NCBI GenBank assembly: GCA_965215765.1
Contig: OZ244118.1
Location: forward strand, 1,364,001-1,428,000
Direction of reading: 5' to 3'
Length of the DNA: 64,000 nt
Origin: G965212025 sp965215765
GTDB lineage: Bacteria; Pseudomonadota; Gammaproteobacteria; Poriferisulfidales; Oxydemutatoraceae
The notes under the pieces were generated by a model that searched no databases, was not told where the DNA came from, and saw nothing but the letters and a program-made list of their open reading frames with translations. Within the stretch, counting starts at the first letter, position 1. Every line of letters begins with the position of its first letter. Positions 1 through 9,312 of the stretch are shown here, one piece after another. The position numbers were made by a program, and so were the translations under genes.

Positions 1-655
1 TGTCGTGCTCGTCATCGTGCTTGTTGTCATGGTCATTGTCGTGTCCACCGTTGTGCTCATCGTCTAGTTCGTCGTCTCCATTGCCATGCTCGTCATCCCC
101 GTTGTCGTGCTCGCCGTTGTGCTCATCGTCATGCCCATCGTCGTGTCCATTGTCGTGTCCATCGTCGTGCCCATTGTCGTGCTCATGCCCATGGTCATGG
201 CCTTTATCGGTCACCTGGGGTAACGACATCACCCCCAAGCCATGCCGATAAACCAGTTCGCCGCCTTTGTAACCGGTGATTGACACCAACACCAAAGCTG
301 CGACGAAACAGGTTCCGGCAAGCGTTTGCCGCAGACGTGGCAAAGCAAAATACAGCACCGCACCAGCTAAAAATATCGCTGTCGTGGTGAGTGCCCAGTT
401 ACGATGATTGGTCATGGCAACATGGGATGGGGTGTCGTGAGCCACGGTGTAATAGGCGTACAAGCCGGTGGCTACTGTGGCGATAACTGACAGGGAACTG
501 ACCAGCACCATCCATTTTTGAACAACGAGGATTGTTGTGCGTTCGCTGTCACTCCTGGATAGCCAGTTTATTAATTGCAGCACGCCTGTGATGATCAGCA
601 GTGTCACAGTAAAGTTCACCAGCATCGGGTGCCAGTTGGGAATAATTTCTACCAT
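1..655 (-). CDS. DUF2231-family membrane protein with His/Asp-rich tail (3' end off window)
   Basis: The minus frame opens with ATG at 655 and stays open to base 1, so the stop lies outside the window. The first ~150 residues are membrane-like, with four hydrophobic stretches. They start with an NWHPML motif and end with GGELVYRHGLGV, both characteristic of DUF2231 proteins (YozB-like inner-membrane proteins of unknown function). From about residue 150 the protein changes to a low-complexity tail of His, Asp, Glu, Gly and Asn (repeats such as GHDDGHDNGH), which could bind metal ions. It lies directly next to the remnant of a CusA/CzcA-type metal efflux pump, so a role in copper or silver stress is a reasonable inference. 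The + strand Ser/Pro/Cys-rich reading of the same bases is a shadow of the repeats. Confidence 0.75.
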   Translation of the reverse strand, partial: MVEIIPNWHPMLVNFTVTLLIITGVLQLINWLSRSDSERTTILVVQKWMVLVSSLSVIATVATGLYAYYTVAHDTPSHVAMTNHRNWALTTTAIFLAGAVLYFALPRLRQTLAGTCFVAALVLVSITGYKGGELVYRHGLGVMSLPQVTDKGHDHGHEHDNGHDDGHDNGHDDGHDDEHNGEHDNGDDEHGNGDDELDDEHNGGHDNDHDNKHDDEHD

Positions 656-667
656 CTCTTTCCTCTG

Positions 668-855
668 TTATTTAAGTAACCGTTTACGCCACCAAAAGTA
701 AATCACTGGCAACACCAGCAAGGCTAGCAGAACCGAGCTGAGCATGCCGCCCACCATCGGCGACGGCACATTTGGCGTGCACAGCTCCCGACAATTGTCC
801 TGGTTTGGAAACACAACCGAAACGGACGACACCGCTTGCCGAACTCGCATTGGTT
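668..855 (-). pseudogene. 3' remnant of a CusA/CzcA heavy-metal RND pump gene (copy 1)
   Basis: The last ~30 codons (about 762 to 668) read PMVGGMLSSVLLALLVLPVI and then a basic end, RKRLLK. This is the last transmembrane helix of CusA/CzcA tripartite metal-efflux pumps. Upstream of PMVGG the homology breaks: about 138 bp present in the second copy (8404-8541) are missing here, after which similarity to that copy resumes for ~45 bp in a shifted frame. This copy keeps the natural C terminus. It is a deletion scar, not a working gene. The ~72 bp from 689 to 760 are nearly identical to 8331-8402. Confidence 0.75.
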
Positions 856-859
856 GTCA

Positions 860-1941
860 TCATTGTTGCCGGCTTCTCCGTCTTGGCCGGTACGCCCTTT
901 TGACCGCTTCCGAAACTTGTGACAGCAAGCTGGTTCCGATGACTTCTCCGAGCGTGACGGGAGCGGCATTACCGATCAGCCTGCCGACGGATATTCGGCA
1001 GACCTGTTCTCCCGGTCGAGTGAATTGGTAATTCGGCGGGAAGCTTTGCAGAATCGCGCCTTCTCTGAGCGAAATCGCTCTGTTTTGCTCCGGATGCCCG
1101 AAGCGACAGTTGCCGAATCCTGAGAACTGGGTCGTTATTGTGGGGGCGGGATTTCCCCAAGTCATGCGTCCATAAACACTGCGGTAGGTCTTTCCTGACA
1201 ATTTTTTGTGGCAGTCGGCCACCAACTCCCTAGGCCAGTCACGCCAAGTCCCCCCTGGTTTGGGAGCTTTTATTCGGCGCATGTTAATTTCGGAAAGAGC
1301 GGAGCACTTATGAAGAGGGTTTTTTGGATGGCTCGTCCCGGTTTCAAGCGGATACAAGTCGCCAATGGCCTCTTTGACGGTTATCGGTTCACTGCCAAAT
1401 TGCTGTGGGGAGAGAAGTGAGACCGAGCCGAGTTTGGACGCCAACAACACCAGGCGGTTGCGCCGTTGAGGGACGCCGTATTCGGCGCAATTGACCACTT
1501 TGGGCTTGACCGAGTACCCGTTGGCTTCGAGGTTGGAGACGAACTCACCAAAAACGTTCTGAATGACCAGTTGCGGAACATTCTCCATGGTCACCAGATC
1601 CGGCGACAGCTTGCCCACGAGTCTCGAAAATTGCAGCAGGAGCCGCCAGCGTTTGTCTGATTCGGTCGCCTTTCGGCTGTAGGTGGAAAAGGTTTGACAC
1701 GGAGCGCAGCCGGCCAAGAGTTTGATCCCGTTCTTTCTGTGTGGCACTCTGGTTCGCTGGCTTCAAGTTTTTCCACCGACTTGAGCAGAAATTTGGCACT
1801 GTTGTTGGCGGTATAGGGATGTTCACAAGCCGGATCAATGTCCACGCCGAGGCGGACATCAACACCGGCTTTCGCGAGGCCGTATATCAGTCCACCAACT
1901 CCGCAGAACAGGTCGACGGCACAGGTTTTACGTCTTGGCAT
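860..1941 (-). pseudogene. C5-cytosine DNA methyltransferase, frameshifted
   Basis: Two overlapping minus frames together make a normal ~360-residue m5C methyltransferase. The first (from ATG at 1941) carries motif I, VDLFCGVGGL, for SAM binding. The second (from about 1747 to 860) carries the catalytic loop GCAPCQTFS (motif IV), ENVPQLV (motif VI), QRRNRLVLLAS (motif VIII) and a GNAAPV motif X near the end. The frame changes around 1745-1755, between KLEASEP and HRKNGIKLLAG, so one single-base indel separates the SAM-binding strand from the catalytic Cys. Unless it is a sequencing error or programmed slippage, the enzyme is dead. No cognate restriction endonuclease is visible beside it. It may once have protected a restriction module now lost from the degenerate DNA at 2.0-4.0 kb. 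Confidence 0.85.
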
Positions 1942-2031
1942 CGCTCTGTTTTTTTGTCCGTGTCCTGTTTTCCACTTTGTCGATCCCTTGGTTGCATCTT
2001 ACTTGACCGAGCCGCCGGAGGCGAACTTTAA

Positions 2032-3988
2032 GTGGTAGTCGTCGTTGGGCAGGAAGCCATGCGCCGATCTGGTCCTTTTTTTACTTTCGGAGTGATCTCA
2101 TACGGTGCGCTGGCGTACCAAACCGGTCGATCCGGTGACTTTAAGCCAACCAGTTTCTGTCAGGTGGATACCGTACGCAAGAAGCGAGCTCGATGCTGAT
2201 TGCAGTGCGTGGATCGGCAGATTTAGGCAGGGATGATTGAGTGGCGGACTCAGGTGGAATAGTCAAACGTTTGTCCCTTGGGTGCAAGCCGGCTTGCCAG
2301 GTCGGTCGCCCGCAGTCAGGTTGATGGGCACCCTAAGGTTCACTCGCTACTAACGATGTGGCCTTCCTGTCCAGGATTCGGGCTGGGTCTGGATAAAGCA
2401 GATATAGTTAAAGTAGAACCGGGTAGTGCAGAGTTGAGAGGATTAAGCGTTGTTTCAAATGAGTAGTTCGGTCGGGCTTCTATATCCAGAGAGGAAAAGT
2501 AAAAGGAACTAGTGAATGTGTTGAGATAAACAAGAGTAAAGTTTCTTTTCTACTCTGGAAGATTGTGGCAAAAAAATAGATTTAATGGTTAGGAGTTACA
2601 GAGAATTAGAAAAAAGTTGAAAGAACCAAGATACATCTATTAGAAGAACTGTATCAACCAGTCACAGGTAAGCATTAATAATTATGAGCGGTTCAGTTAG
2701 AGAGGAGTTGTGACCGAGCATAGATGTGTGGTTGTTTTGTGTTTAATGGCATGTATGCCAAATGGTTGTGCGCATTACAAGGTGAGTCCGGCTCAAATTT
2801 ACTGGGAAATTAATTCACAGCTGACCCATCTTCCGTGGCTGGCAACGAAGATGCGGTTATCTGAACATATAGAAATCTGGTTGGAGCCAGGGAACGTAGT
2901 ATATAAGCGCATTGGTAACATTTCCTTAACTCGGGTGTTTCCTGAATTAGTGAGGAAATGGTGTTAGCACGGCTCAGCATTGACGGGGCACGTCAAGAAC
3001 CCAACTGAGCATAGCCATCATAGGGAAAATAGTAGGTGGTGATGAGGTGGCTGTGGTGCCATTGGGTGCTTGCAACCAATTAAGGCATAGGTTTTGTCGT
3101 GGACTTGTCGCAAATCCGGGATTGGAAAATGCAGGTTTTATTTGCCACAGTGATGAGCTTTTGGTTTGCTCGGCGAGCGTTGGCAAGGGCTAGAAAACAG
3201 TAACATGAGGCGTGTACCTAAAGTGAGTCCGGATCTCTCAATAAGCGACTCGATGGATTCACCTCAGCAGTCTATATCTGCCTTCAGACTCACAATCATT
3301 GGGCATTGACACCCAGTTCCTAAGGTTGAGATCCTTGACTAAACCTCTGAGGAAGAGGTAGAGTAGCTGTCATGCAAAGATGCAGAGTCTGCCGAGCGAG
3401 TTATTCTCGGCTTATCAGTGAGCCACTTGCCGTTGGTCAGTTTAATGCTTTGCTGTTGACCGCATTAAATCTTGGCTCGGGTGCCACGCAACGGTTCACC
3501 AACAGAGACAAAGTCAATCAGCAGGCTCACCAGGAAGTGCCAGAGTAGCTTATGACGATAACAGAAAGGTAGTTGCTGCTTCCGTCCAGAGAGTTGATTA
3601 GGAAAACCACCGAAAATGAGCAAAAAATCCGTAATAATCCAAATGAAATGATGGCTTATTTGGGAAAAAGAAATTAGTATGATTGGTGATTTTGCACAAC
3701 AAATTGATCGATACGTGCAGATGCAATCTGATAGTGTGTGCTTTTTGCTCGGTATGAGGTTAGGTGTCGGTGAACCTTTTGTTAGAGAAACCCAAACTTG
3801 TTCGGAAATTCCAACAACAAACTTGAGAAAATACAAGTCTCTGATCCAAATTACGAAAAACTGCTTTAGTTCAGTCAGCTTCAGAACTGTGTTGCGAAAA
3901 TAAAGGAAGCCCAGTCTGATAATGAAGTTGAGTTGGAAGTGCTAATACCGTCAATCTTCGATAGAGCCTTTAGAAGAGAATTAATCTA
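2032..3988. other. Degenerate spacer, no supported gene
   Basis: About 2 kb of mixed, increasingly AT-rich DNA with only short ORFs. An 85-codon + ORF at 2710-2967 has a Cys-rich, vaguely lipoprotein-like start but no ribosome-binding site or recognisable domain. Around 3860-3987 short open stretches end in a TAA that overlaps the start of the next gene, which suggests the tail of a decayed upstream gene of the same operon. I cannot assign any of it. Confidence 0.5.
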
Positions 3989-4792
3989 ATGGTAATGCCT
4001 GTTCCGAAATTCTCTTATAATGTAGGTGTTCCGCGAGTAGTTGCGCGTGGCTTGTCATACGATGATGCGCAAGTCGATGTAATGCTCCAAGGGCCGGTTA
4101 AAAAGATTTTGCAAGACACGGCAGGCATTGGTGAGTTACTGCAATCGTTGTCCGGAGTGGCAAGCACAGGTTTTGAGCAAGAAGGGCTACAACAAATGCT
4201 CATCGGTGATATGGCTCCGAAAAACTGGCAAGTTGGTGAGGCCATTGCGGAAGCCTTCGTAGCTGATAAGGGTGGCTGCCGTTTTCCTTGGCCAAATGGA
4301 AGAGACCTAAAGAATCCCAAAGCTAGTCCCGCTGGCTGTGATTTGACAGGGTTTCAACCCGCAAATAATGACGATCTACCATATCGCTTCGCCTTTGGTG
4401 AAGTGAAAACATCTGGACAACAACAGTCTCCACCTGGCGTCATGACCAGTCTTGGTAAGCAACTACAAGGTTTGCGGGATGAACGCCAGATTAAGAGTGC
4501 TTTGTGTCGGTATCTTGGTCACCACGCCAAAAGATCCGGTTGGGAATTCATGTATAAGAGTGCTGTAAAGCGATATCTGGAATCCGACATGAAGGACGTT
4601 GCTATCTATGGTGTTCTGGTGCGTGACGTGACGGTTCAAGCAACAGATATTTCCGGCTGTGCTAAAGCATTGGCTAGAGACTGCCCAGTACAAACAGATA
4701 TTGAAATTTATGCTTTGTATCTGCCGCAAAATGCCATCGGGACTCTGTCTGAGCGTGCTCAGCTAGCTATTACTGATGAGAGGGCTCAATGA
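3989..4792 (+). CDS. hamA: HamA (DUF1837), Hachiman anti-phage nuclease subunit
   Basis: A 267-residue protein with the DUF1837 signature: WQVGEAIAEAF near residue 80, FPWPNGRDLKNPKASPAGCD near 99-118, then RFAFGEVKTS near 133-142. Asp118 with Glu138 and Lys140 form a D...ExK arrangement as in PD-(D/E)XK nucleases. HamA (also known as AbpA) is the effector nuclease of Hachiman and is held by the helicase HamB; this is family knowledge. The ATG at 3989 overlaps an upstream stop. The gene overlaps hamB by 4 bp (ATGA), so the two are translationally coupled. Both genes are visibly AT-richer than the flanking chromosome, which suggests recent transfer. It appears intact. Confidence 0.85.
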   Translation: MVMPVPKFSYNVGVPRVVARGLSYDDAQVDVMLQGPVKKILQDTAGIGELLQSLSGVASTGFEQEGLQQMLIGDMAPKNWQVGEAIAEAFVADKGGCRFPWPNGRDLKNPKASPAGCDLTGFQPANNDDLPYRFAFGEVKTSGQQQSPPGVMTSLGKQLQGLRDERQIKSALCRYLGHHAKRSGWEFMYKSAVKRYLESDMKDVAIYGVLVRDVTVQATDISGCAKALARDCPVQTDIEIYALYLPQNAIGTLSERAQLAITDERAQ

Positions 4793-7700
4793 CTGTATTG
4801 CAAAAGCATTTAGACAATGTTGACAAGCACTGGGCTGTGCAGGCTGTAGGTAAAGATGTATGCCGTAAGGCTCTAAAACAGGCTGAGTTGCGGCTGGTGG
4901 CAGACTCACTTGGAGGTTTAATCCAACTTGCAGACGAAAGTCCTAACTTTGAACTGTTGGAGCGAGTTGCGATGGCCTATGAATTAGCGGCCATAGAAGG
5001 ACTGAATGCTTTACTTCACCCGGCAACCAACCTAGAGAATTTAAACCTCAAAGAAATTGCTCAAGCCGGTGCACATCGTGCGTTTGGCATATGTCGCGTA
5101 ATCCCGGTTCCTCGCGAGGAAGAATCACGAATATTTCATGTTTTACACTTGGCTGGGTTAGCCTATTGTGGTGATCGTTGGACAGACTTGCGCCGTTGGC
5201 TTGACGAACAGTGGTATGCCATAAGGATTCCTTCTGTTGAAGAAGTGTCTTGGGATAAGCGGTTGCTATATCGCATATTTGACTGTTGGTTGCGATTGCT
5301 GAGGAAAAATAGCTGGGAAGATTTAAATAAGATCTCAGAGACTATTGTCAGGCTTAGAAATGATCAAGCAATCTATGAAATTGATTTGTTGGGTGGGACT
5401 CAAGGCGTCGAAGCGCAAAGCTTGGCGATGCGCCTGATCTCACTTTATCACTGGGCCAAAGCAACCGAGAGGCTCGCTACTTACATGTTACAGGGAGTGC
5501 CACCAGTAATTGATAGTGAGCTTGACCAGCATTTTGAAGCCGCATTGAAAGCCGCTCAGGCATCAAAGGATCCTCAACTTGAAATGGTGTTACGCTGGTT
5601 ACATGTTACTGGCAGAAGAATGGTGGGTGGCTCACTTTGGCGGGTTGCTCATACGGTGAATTCTCGGCTGGCACGCTTTGTCACTCATGTAACCGAACAT
5701 AAAAGCTTGTTCGAATTGTTGCCGCCACAAAGGGTTGCATTTCAAGAACAAGGTTTGCTAGATCCGGCCAGTCAAGCGATTATAGTTGGTTTGCCTACAT
5801 CTGGAGGCAAAACAGCTCTCGCCCAGTTCAGAATATTACAAGCACTAAACCAGTTTGATCAGGACGACGGTTGGGTAGCTTATGTGGCACCAACACGAGC
5901 GCTTGTAGCTCAAATCACACGTCGTCTTCGTGAGGATTTTGGCTCACTCGGTATTCAGGTAGAACTGTTAACTGGTGCTATCGAAGTTGATGCATTTGAA
6001 GAAGCTTTATTAGGTGAAAGGCGTGCTTTTCAAGTGTTGGTTGCTACGCCAGAAAAACTTCAGTTGGTGGTGCGCAATAAAAAAATTGAAAGACCATTGG
6101 CCCTGGTTGTGATGGATGAAGCCCATAACATCTCAGATGAGAAAAGAGGCTTACGCATTGAATTGCTATTAGCGACGATTAAACAGGAGTCACCCCTCGC
6201 AAACTTCTTATTACTAACACCCTTCGTGCCCAATGCTAGCGATTTAACCCAGTGGTTGGCTCCAGGTAGAGGAAAAAGTATTAGTATAGGTACATCTGCT
6301 TGGCAACCTAATGAGCGAATCGTTGGGCTCTTTGATATTGAGAAGGGCGATAAACCCGGCGATTGGCGGTTAAATTTTGAAACCCTGACAACGTCTCAAA
6401 GTACAATTAATTTACGTGGTAGGCATCAAGTAGATGGCAATTGTCCCTTACAGAGACTAACCTACTCTAAGGCGAAAGGTCTTTCTACACAAGCTGTAGC
6501 AATGGCAAGAGTTTTCTCAAAACGAGGAACAAGCATTGCGGTTGCTCAAACGATTCCAGATGCGTGGAGTATAGCGCGTAAAGTTGCTGATGAGCTTGAA
6601 CCATTGAAGAAAATCTCTGATGATGTGAAATTGGTGCAACGTTTCCTAAAAACGGAAATAAGCGCTGATTTTGAGCTTATAGACATGCTTTCTAAGGGGG
6701 TTGTTGTTCACCATGCAGGCTTGCCAGCAGAAGCTCTGACGTTAATTGAGTGGTTAACAGAAGTTGGTCATATTCGCGTTATGTGCGCCACCACCACGAT
6801 TGCACAAGGTCTCAATTTCCCTGTCTCCTCTGTGTTTTTAGCGACACGAAAGCATCCGTATGGTCGTGAAATGTCTCATGGTGCATTTTGGAATCTGGCA
6901 GGACGTGCAGGACGCATCATGCATGATAGTGTTGGTGTGGTGGGTATCGCTGCTGGCTCTAACCCAAATGAGATCAGAAAATATGTAAGAGATGCAACCG
7001 AGTCGCTGGTATCCAGGCTAGTTGAATTGCTTGATGAACTCCAAATGTCCGGACGTTTGGGTGAGCTAACCTTGGTCATCCGAGAAGAACAGTGGGCTGA
7101 CTTTCGTAGCCATATTGCTCACCTGTGGAATGAAAAGCGGAATTTAGACGCAGTTATAGGCGAAGCAGAACAGTTACTCAGAAATACCTATGGCTTTGAG
7201 TCTCTCAGAGCCAAAGCGGACGCTGCGTCTCAAGCAAAGGCTGATGCACTGTTACAAGCAACAAAGTATTATGTTAAACAACTTGCTGATCACCCTGTAA
7301 ATGCTACTCTCGCTGATGCCACAGGCTTTTCTCCGGAGGGAGTCAGATCCACTTTATTAGACTTACACAAACTTGAAAACAAGCTAACATCCGCAGACTG
7401 GGAGCCATTAAGTTTATTTGGTGATAAAAGTCAATCTGTACTACCTGATCTGATGGGGATTATGTTGCGCGCTCCCCAATTAAAAGAAGGCCTTAGTGAG
7501 ATGATTAGTAAAGGTGAAAGTGATGAGCATCGCAAACTTGCAGATATAACTCAGGCGTGGGTAACAGGTAGTTCGATTAAGACTATTGCGACCGAATATT
7601 TTCAAGGTAAATCGCTAACAGACAAAATTTCCAAGGCTTGTAAAGCGGTTTATAGAAACCTTGTAAATAATGGTGCTTGGGGGCTTTCTGCTTTAAGTAA

Positions 7701-8031
7701 AATGCCAACTTCTGGAATTGATTTTGAAAACATGACTGACGATGAAAGGCGCAAGCTGAATAATTTGCCGGCCATGCTCTACCATGGGGTCAGCACCGAG
7801 GAAGGTGTTTTAATGAGGATGAATAACGTTCCAAGAAGTATTGCTGAGCGTGCAGGAAAGGATTTTAAAGTTCAACATGGTCAAGTTGATGTTGTTGCAT
7901 CTTCACGTCTCGCTGGTGACTATTTGAAATCTCTTAAAAAAGAGAATTGGTCGCGCCTCAAACCGGAAAACTCAGCCATGTCAGGTGAAGACTACATGGC
8001 GATTTGGAAGCGACTATCCGGTATTGCTTGA
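4789..8031 (+). CDS. hamB: HamB, Hachiman superfamily 2 helicase
   Basis: A 1080-residue Ski2-like DEAD/DEAH helicase. The N-terminal ~320 residues are a family-specific helical region. The Walker A is LPTSGGKTA (about residue 335-343), followed by PTRALVAQ (motif Ia), VVMDEAHNI (motif II, about 441-448), LLTPFVPNA (motif III position) and a C-terminal helicase domain with HHAGLP, ATTTIAQGLNFP and NLAGRAGRIM (motif VI, about 703). The rest is a helical extension. HamB senses damaged or unusual DNA ends and releases HamA (family knowledge). Start ATG 4789 overlaps the hamA stop. No frameshift is seen, so this is the one apparently complete defence system in the left part of the island. Confidence 0.87.
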   Translation: MTVLQKHLDNVDKHWAVQAVGKDVCRKALKQAELRLVADSLGGLIQLADESPNFELLERVAMAYELAAIEGLNALLHPATNLENLNLKEIAQAGAHRAFGICRVIPVPREEESRIFHVLHLAGLAYCGDRWTDLRRWLDEQWYAIRIPSVEEVSWDKRLLYRIFDCWLRLLRKNSWEDLNKISETIVRLRNDQAIYEIDLLGGTQGVEAQSLAMRLISLYHWAKATERLATYMLQGVPPVIDSELDQHFEAALKAAQASKDPQLEMVLRWLHVTGRRMVGGSLWRVAHTVNSRLARFVTHVTEHKSLFELLPPQRVAFQEQGLLDPASQAIIVGLPTSGGKTALAQFRILQALNQFDQDDGWVAYVAPTRALVAQITRRLREDFGSLGIQVELLTGAIEVDAFEEALLGERRAFQVLVATPEKLQLVVRNKKIERPLALVVMDEAHNISDEKRGLRIELLLATIKQESPLANFLLLTPFVPNASDLTQWLAPGRGKSISIGTSAWQPNERIVGLFDIEKGDKPGDWRLNFETLTTSQSTINLRGRHQVDGNCPLQRLTYSKAKGLSTQAVAMARVFSKRGTSIAVAQTIPDAWSIARKVADELEPLKKISDDVKLVQRFLKTEISADFELIDMLSKGVVVHHAGLPAEALTLIEWLTEVGHIRVMCATTTIAQGLNFPVSSVFLATRKHPYGREMSHGAFWNLAGRAGRIMHDSVGVVGIAAGSNPNEIRKYVRDATESLVSRLVELLDELQMSGRLGELTLVIREEQWADFRSHIAHLWNEKRNLDAVIGEAEQLLRNTYGFESLRAKADAASQAKADALLQATKYYVKQLADHPVNATLADATGFSPEGVRSTLLDLHKLENKLTSADWEPLSLFGDKSQSVLPDLMGIMLRAPQLKEGLSEMISKGESDEHRKLADITQAWVTGSSIKTIATEYFQGKSLTDKISKACKAVYRNLVNNGAWGLSALSKMPTSGIDFENMTDDERRKLNNLPAMLYHGVSTEEGVLMRMNNVPRSIAERAGKDFKVQHGQVDVVASSRLAGDYLKSLKKENWSRLKPENSAMSGEDYMAIWKRLSGIA

Positions 8032-8228
8032 CCAGTGATAGTTTTTGTACGCCCGCTCAATTGTTCCAAACAAACCCTTTGATCAGTACGTTAATAAGCT
8101 ATTGATTCAAGAGGTCCTTTATTCCAGAGAGTGGTATTTGGTGGGATGGTGGTAAGAATGTCGTGGATTGGAAGTCTGTGCGAGGTCGTCTAAACCGGCA
8201 GCAGTACGTGACGACAGCCAATATAAAA
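8032..8228. other. Intergenic, nothing recognised
   Basis: Short spacer between hamB and the ssrA scrap. I see no convincing gene, terminator or promoter. Confidence 0.4.
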
Positions 8229-8335
8229 TCCCAACCGAGAGCGGCTGATCCTTGCCAAGTTGGTGGCAACGGCGGGAATTGAACCCGTGTCCAGGTAACC
8301 TTCGTCTTTGGTTTCACACGCTTAGTTTATGCCAC
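8229..8335 (-). pseudogene. ssrA': Diverged ssrA 3'-end fragment with terminator (candidate old att site)
   Basis: Read on the minus strand, 8335-8261 resembles the last ~75 nt of tmRNA. It has the AAACTAAGC and AACCAAAG elements, a T-arm with GGGTTCAATTCCCG, and the end GTTGCCACCA. Downstream (8252-8229) a stem ATCAGCCGCTCTCGGTTGG followed by T residues matches the shape and place of the terminator after the true ssrA. It has many substitutions relative to the intact ssrA at 23.4 kb, so it probably came with an element integrated at another allele of ssrA. Its orientation and position, downstream of the real ssrA 3' end, are what integration into ssrA would leave. Confidence 0.65.
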
Positions 8336-8590
8336 CAAAAGTAAATCACTGGCAACACCAGCAAGGCTAGCAGAACCGAGCTGAGCATGCCGCCCACCAT
8401 CGGGGCAGCGATGCGGCTTACGGCTTCTGAGCCTGCGCCAGTCCCAACAAGTATGGGCAGCAATCCCGCCACAATCGCTGCAGCGACCATCTTGGCGGAG
8501 GTCAAACTCGCACTGGTAATAAATGCCAGTCTGCCGTTGGCGATGGCATGTTCAGCGTGAGTAGCTTTCGACAATTGTCTGGGACTAGGG
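8331..8590 (-). pseudogene. 3' remnant of a CusA/CzcA heavy-metal RND pump gene (copy 2)
   Basis: The minus frame reads KMVAAAIVAGLLPILVGTGA, SEAVSRIAAPMVGGMLSS and then a hydrophobic helix, typical of the last two transmembrane segments of CusA/CzcA pumps. It ends abruptly in the ssrA scrap, so the natural C terminus (RKRLLK in copy 1) is replaced by HKLSV. The N-terminal >900 residues are absent. It shares ~72 nearly identical bases with copy 1 and also holds the ~138 bp that copy 1 has lost. The two copies therefore flank the methyltransferase-Hachiman segment as direct repeats. Confidence 0.78.
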
Positions 8591-8676
8591 AGAAGAAGTT
8601 CATTGACATTGTAAGAAAAATAGATTAAATTTCTTACTAACCGCAAGAGCGGGATTCGACAAAAGGAGATGATCCA

Positions 8677-9312
8677 ATGACAAGTATGGTTGACAAGATA
8701 ATGAAGAGGGTGTCTGCGCACGGTAGAGGGAAGTGGGTGTGTACGCCCAAGGACTTCTTGGATCTGGGAAGTCGTGAGGCCGTTGATCAGGCACTTTACC
8801 GCCTCATCAAAGGGGATCGGTTGCGCCGGGTTGGCCGCGGTCTGTATGACATGCCGAGGTTCAGCGAGATGCTGAAGTGCCCCGCTCCGGCCGATATGGA
8901 TGCCGCCATCGCAGCGATAGCGCGCCGAGATGGTATCAGCGTCATGCCGGGTGGCCTGGAGTCTGCGAATCGGCTTGGTCTCACCAATGCGGTTCCCGTC
9001 AAGGTGATTTACATAACGGACGGCCACTCAAGGACGCTCAAGATAGACGGGCGAACGGTTCGGTTTCGCCATGCGAGTCCAAGCGTCATGCGGTGGGCAA
9101 AGAGACCAAGGAGACCCGCAGCTTCAGTGGTGCAAGCACTGCGGTGGCTTGGACCCTACGCTGCTGCGGACGCACGTGTCGTTCCGATCTTGAAACGCCG
9201 TCTGCCCGACCACGTGAAGCGTAACCTACGCCAACACAGCCGGGATCTTACCGGTTGGGCTTTCCGCTTACTCGGAGCATCACAACCGGCTGGCCCGTTG
9301 TCGCGTGAGTGA
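8677..9312 (+). CDS. AbiEi-family (DUF6088) type IV antitoxin
   Basis: A 211-residue protein with an N-terminal winged-helix segment (VCTPKDFLDLGSREAVDQAL, about 23-42) and the DUF6088/AbiEi signature LYRLIKGDRLRRVGRGLYD (about 42-60). A C-terminal antitoxin domain includes VIYITDG and RFRHASP. AbiEi proteins repress their own promoter and neutralise the nucleotidyltransferase AbiEii. A good ribosome-binding site (AAAAGGAGATGATCC) precedes ATG 8677. The gene overlaps the toxin gene by 8 bp (stop 9310-9312, toxin GTG 9305). Since the toxin is broken, this is now probably an orphan antitoxin. Confidence 0.82.
   Translation: MTSMVDKIMKRVSAHGRGKWVCTPKDFLDLGSREAVDQALYRLIKGDRLRRVGRGLYDMPRFSEMLKCPAPADMDAAIAAIARRDGISVMPGGLESANRLGLTNAVPVKVIYITDGHSRTLKIDGRTVRFRHASPSVMRWAKRPRRPAASVVQALRWLGPYAAADARVVPILKRRLPDHVKRNLRQHSRDLTGWAFRLLGASQPAGPLSRE

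Noticed and set aside
21..251. Ser/Pro/Cys-rich + strand ORF
   Set aside because: It is the antisense reading of the His/Asp repeat tail of the minus-strand DUF2231 gene; no start signal or domain.
2710..2967. 85-codon ORF with a lipoprotein-like start
   Set aside because: No proper lipobox spacing, no ribosome-binding site, no homologous features, and it sits in degenerate DNA.
3465..3836. Possible transposase fragment on the minus strand
   Set aside because: A hydrophobic/basic stretch looked faintly transposase-like but no DDE motif or inverted ends could be found.
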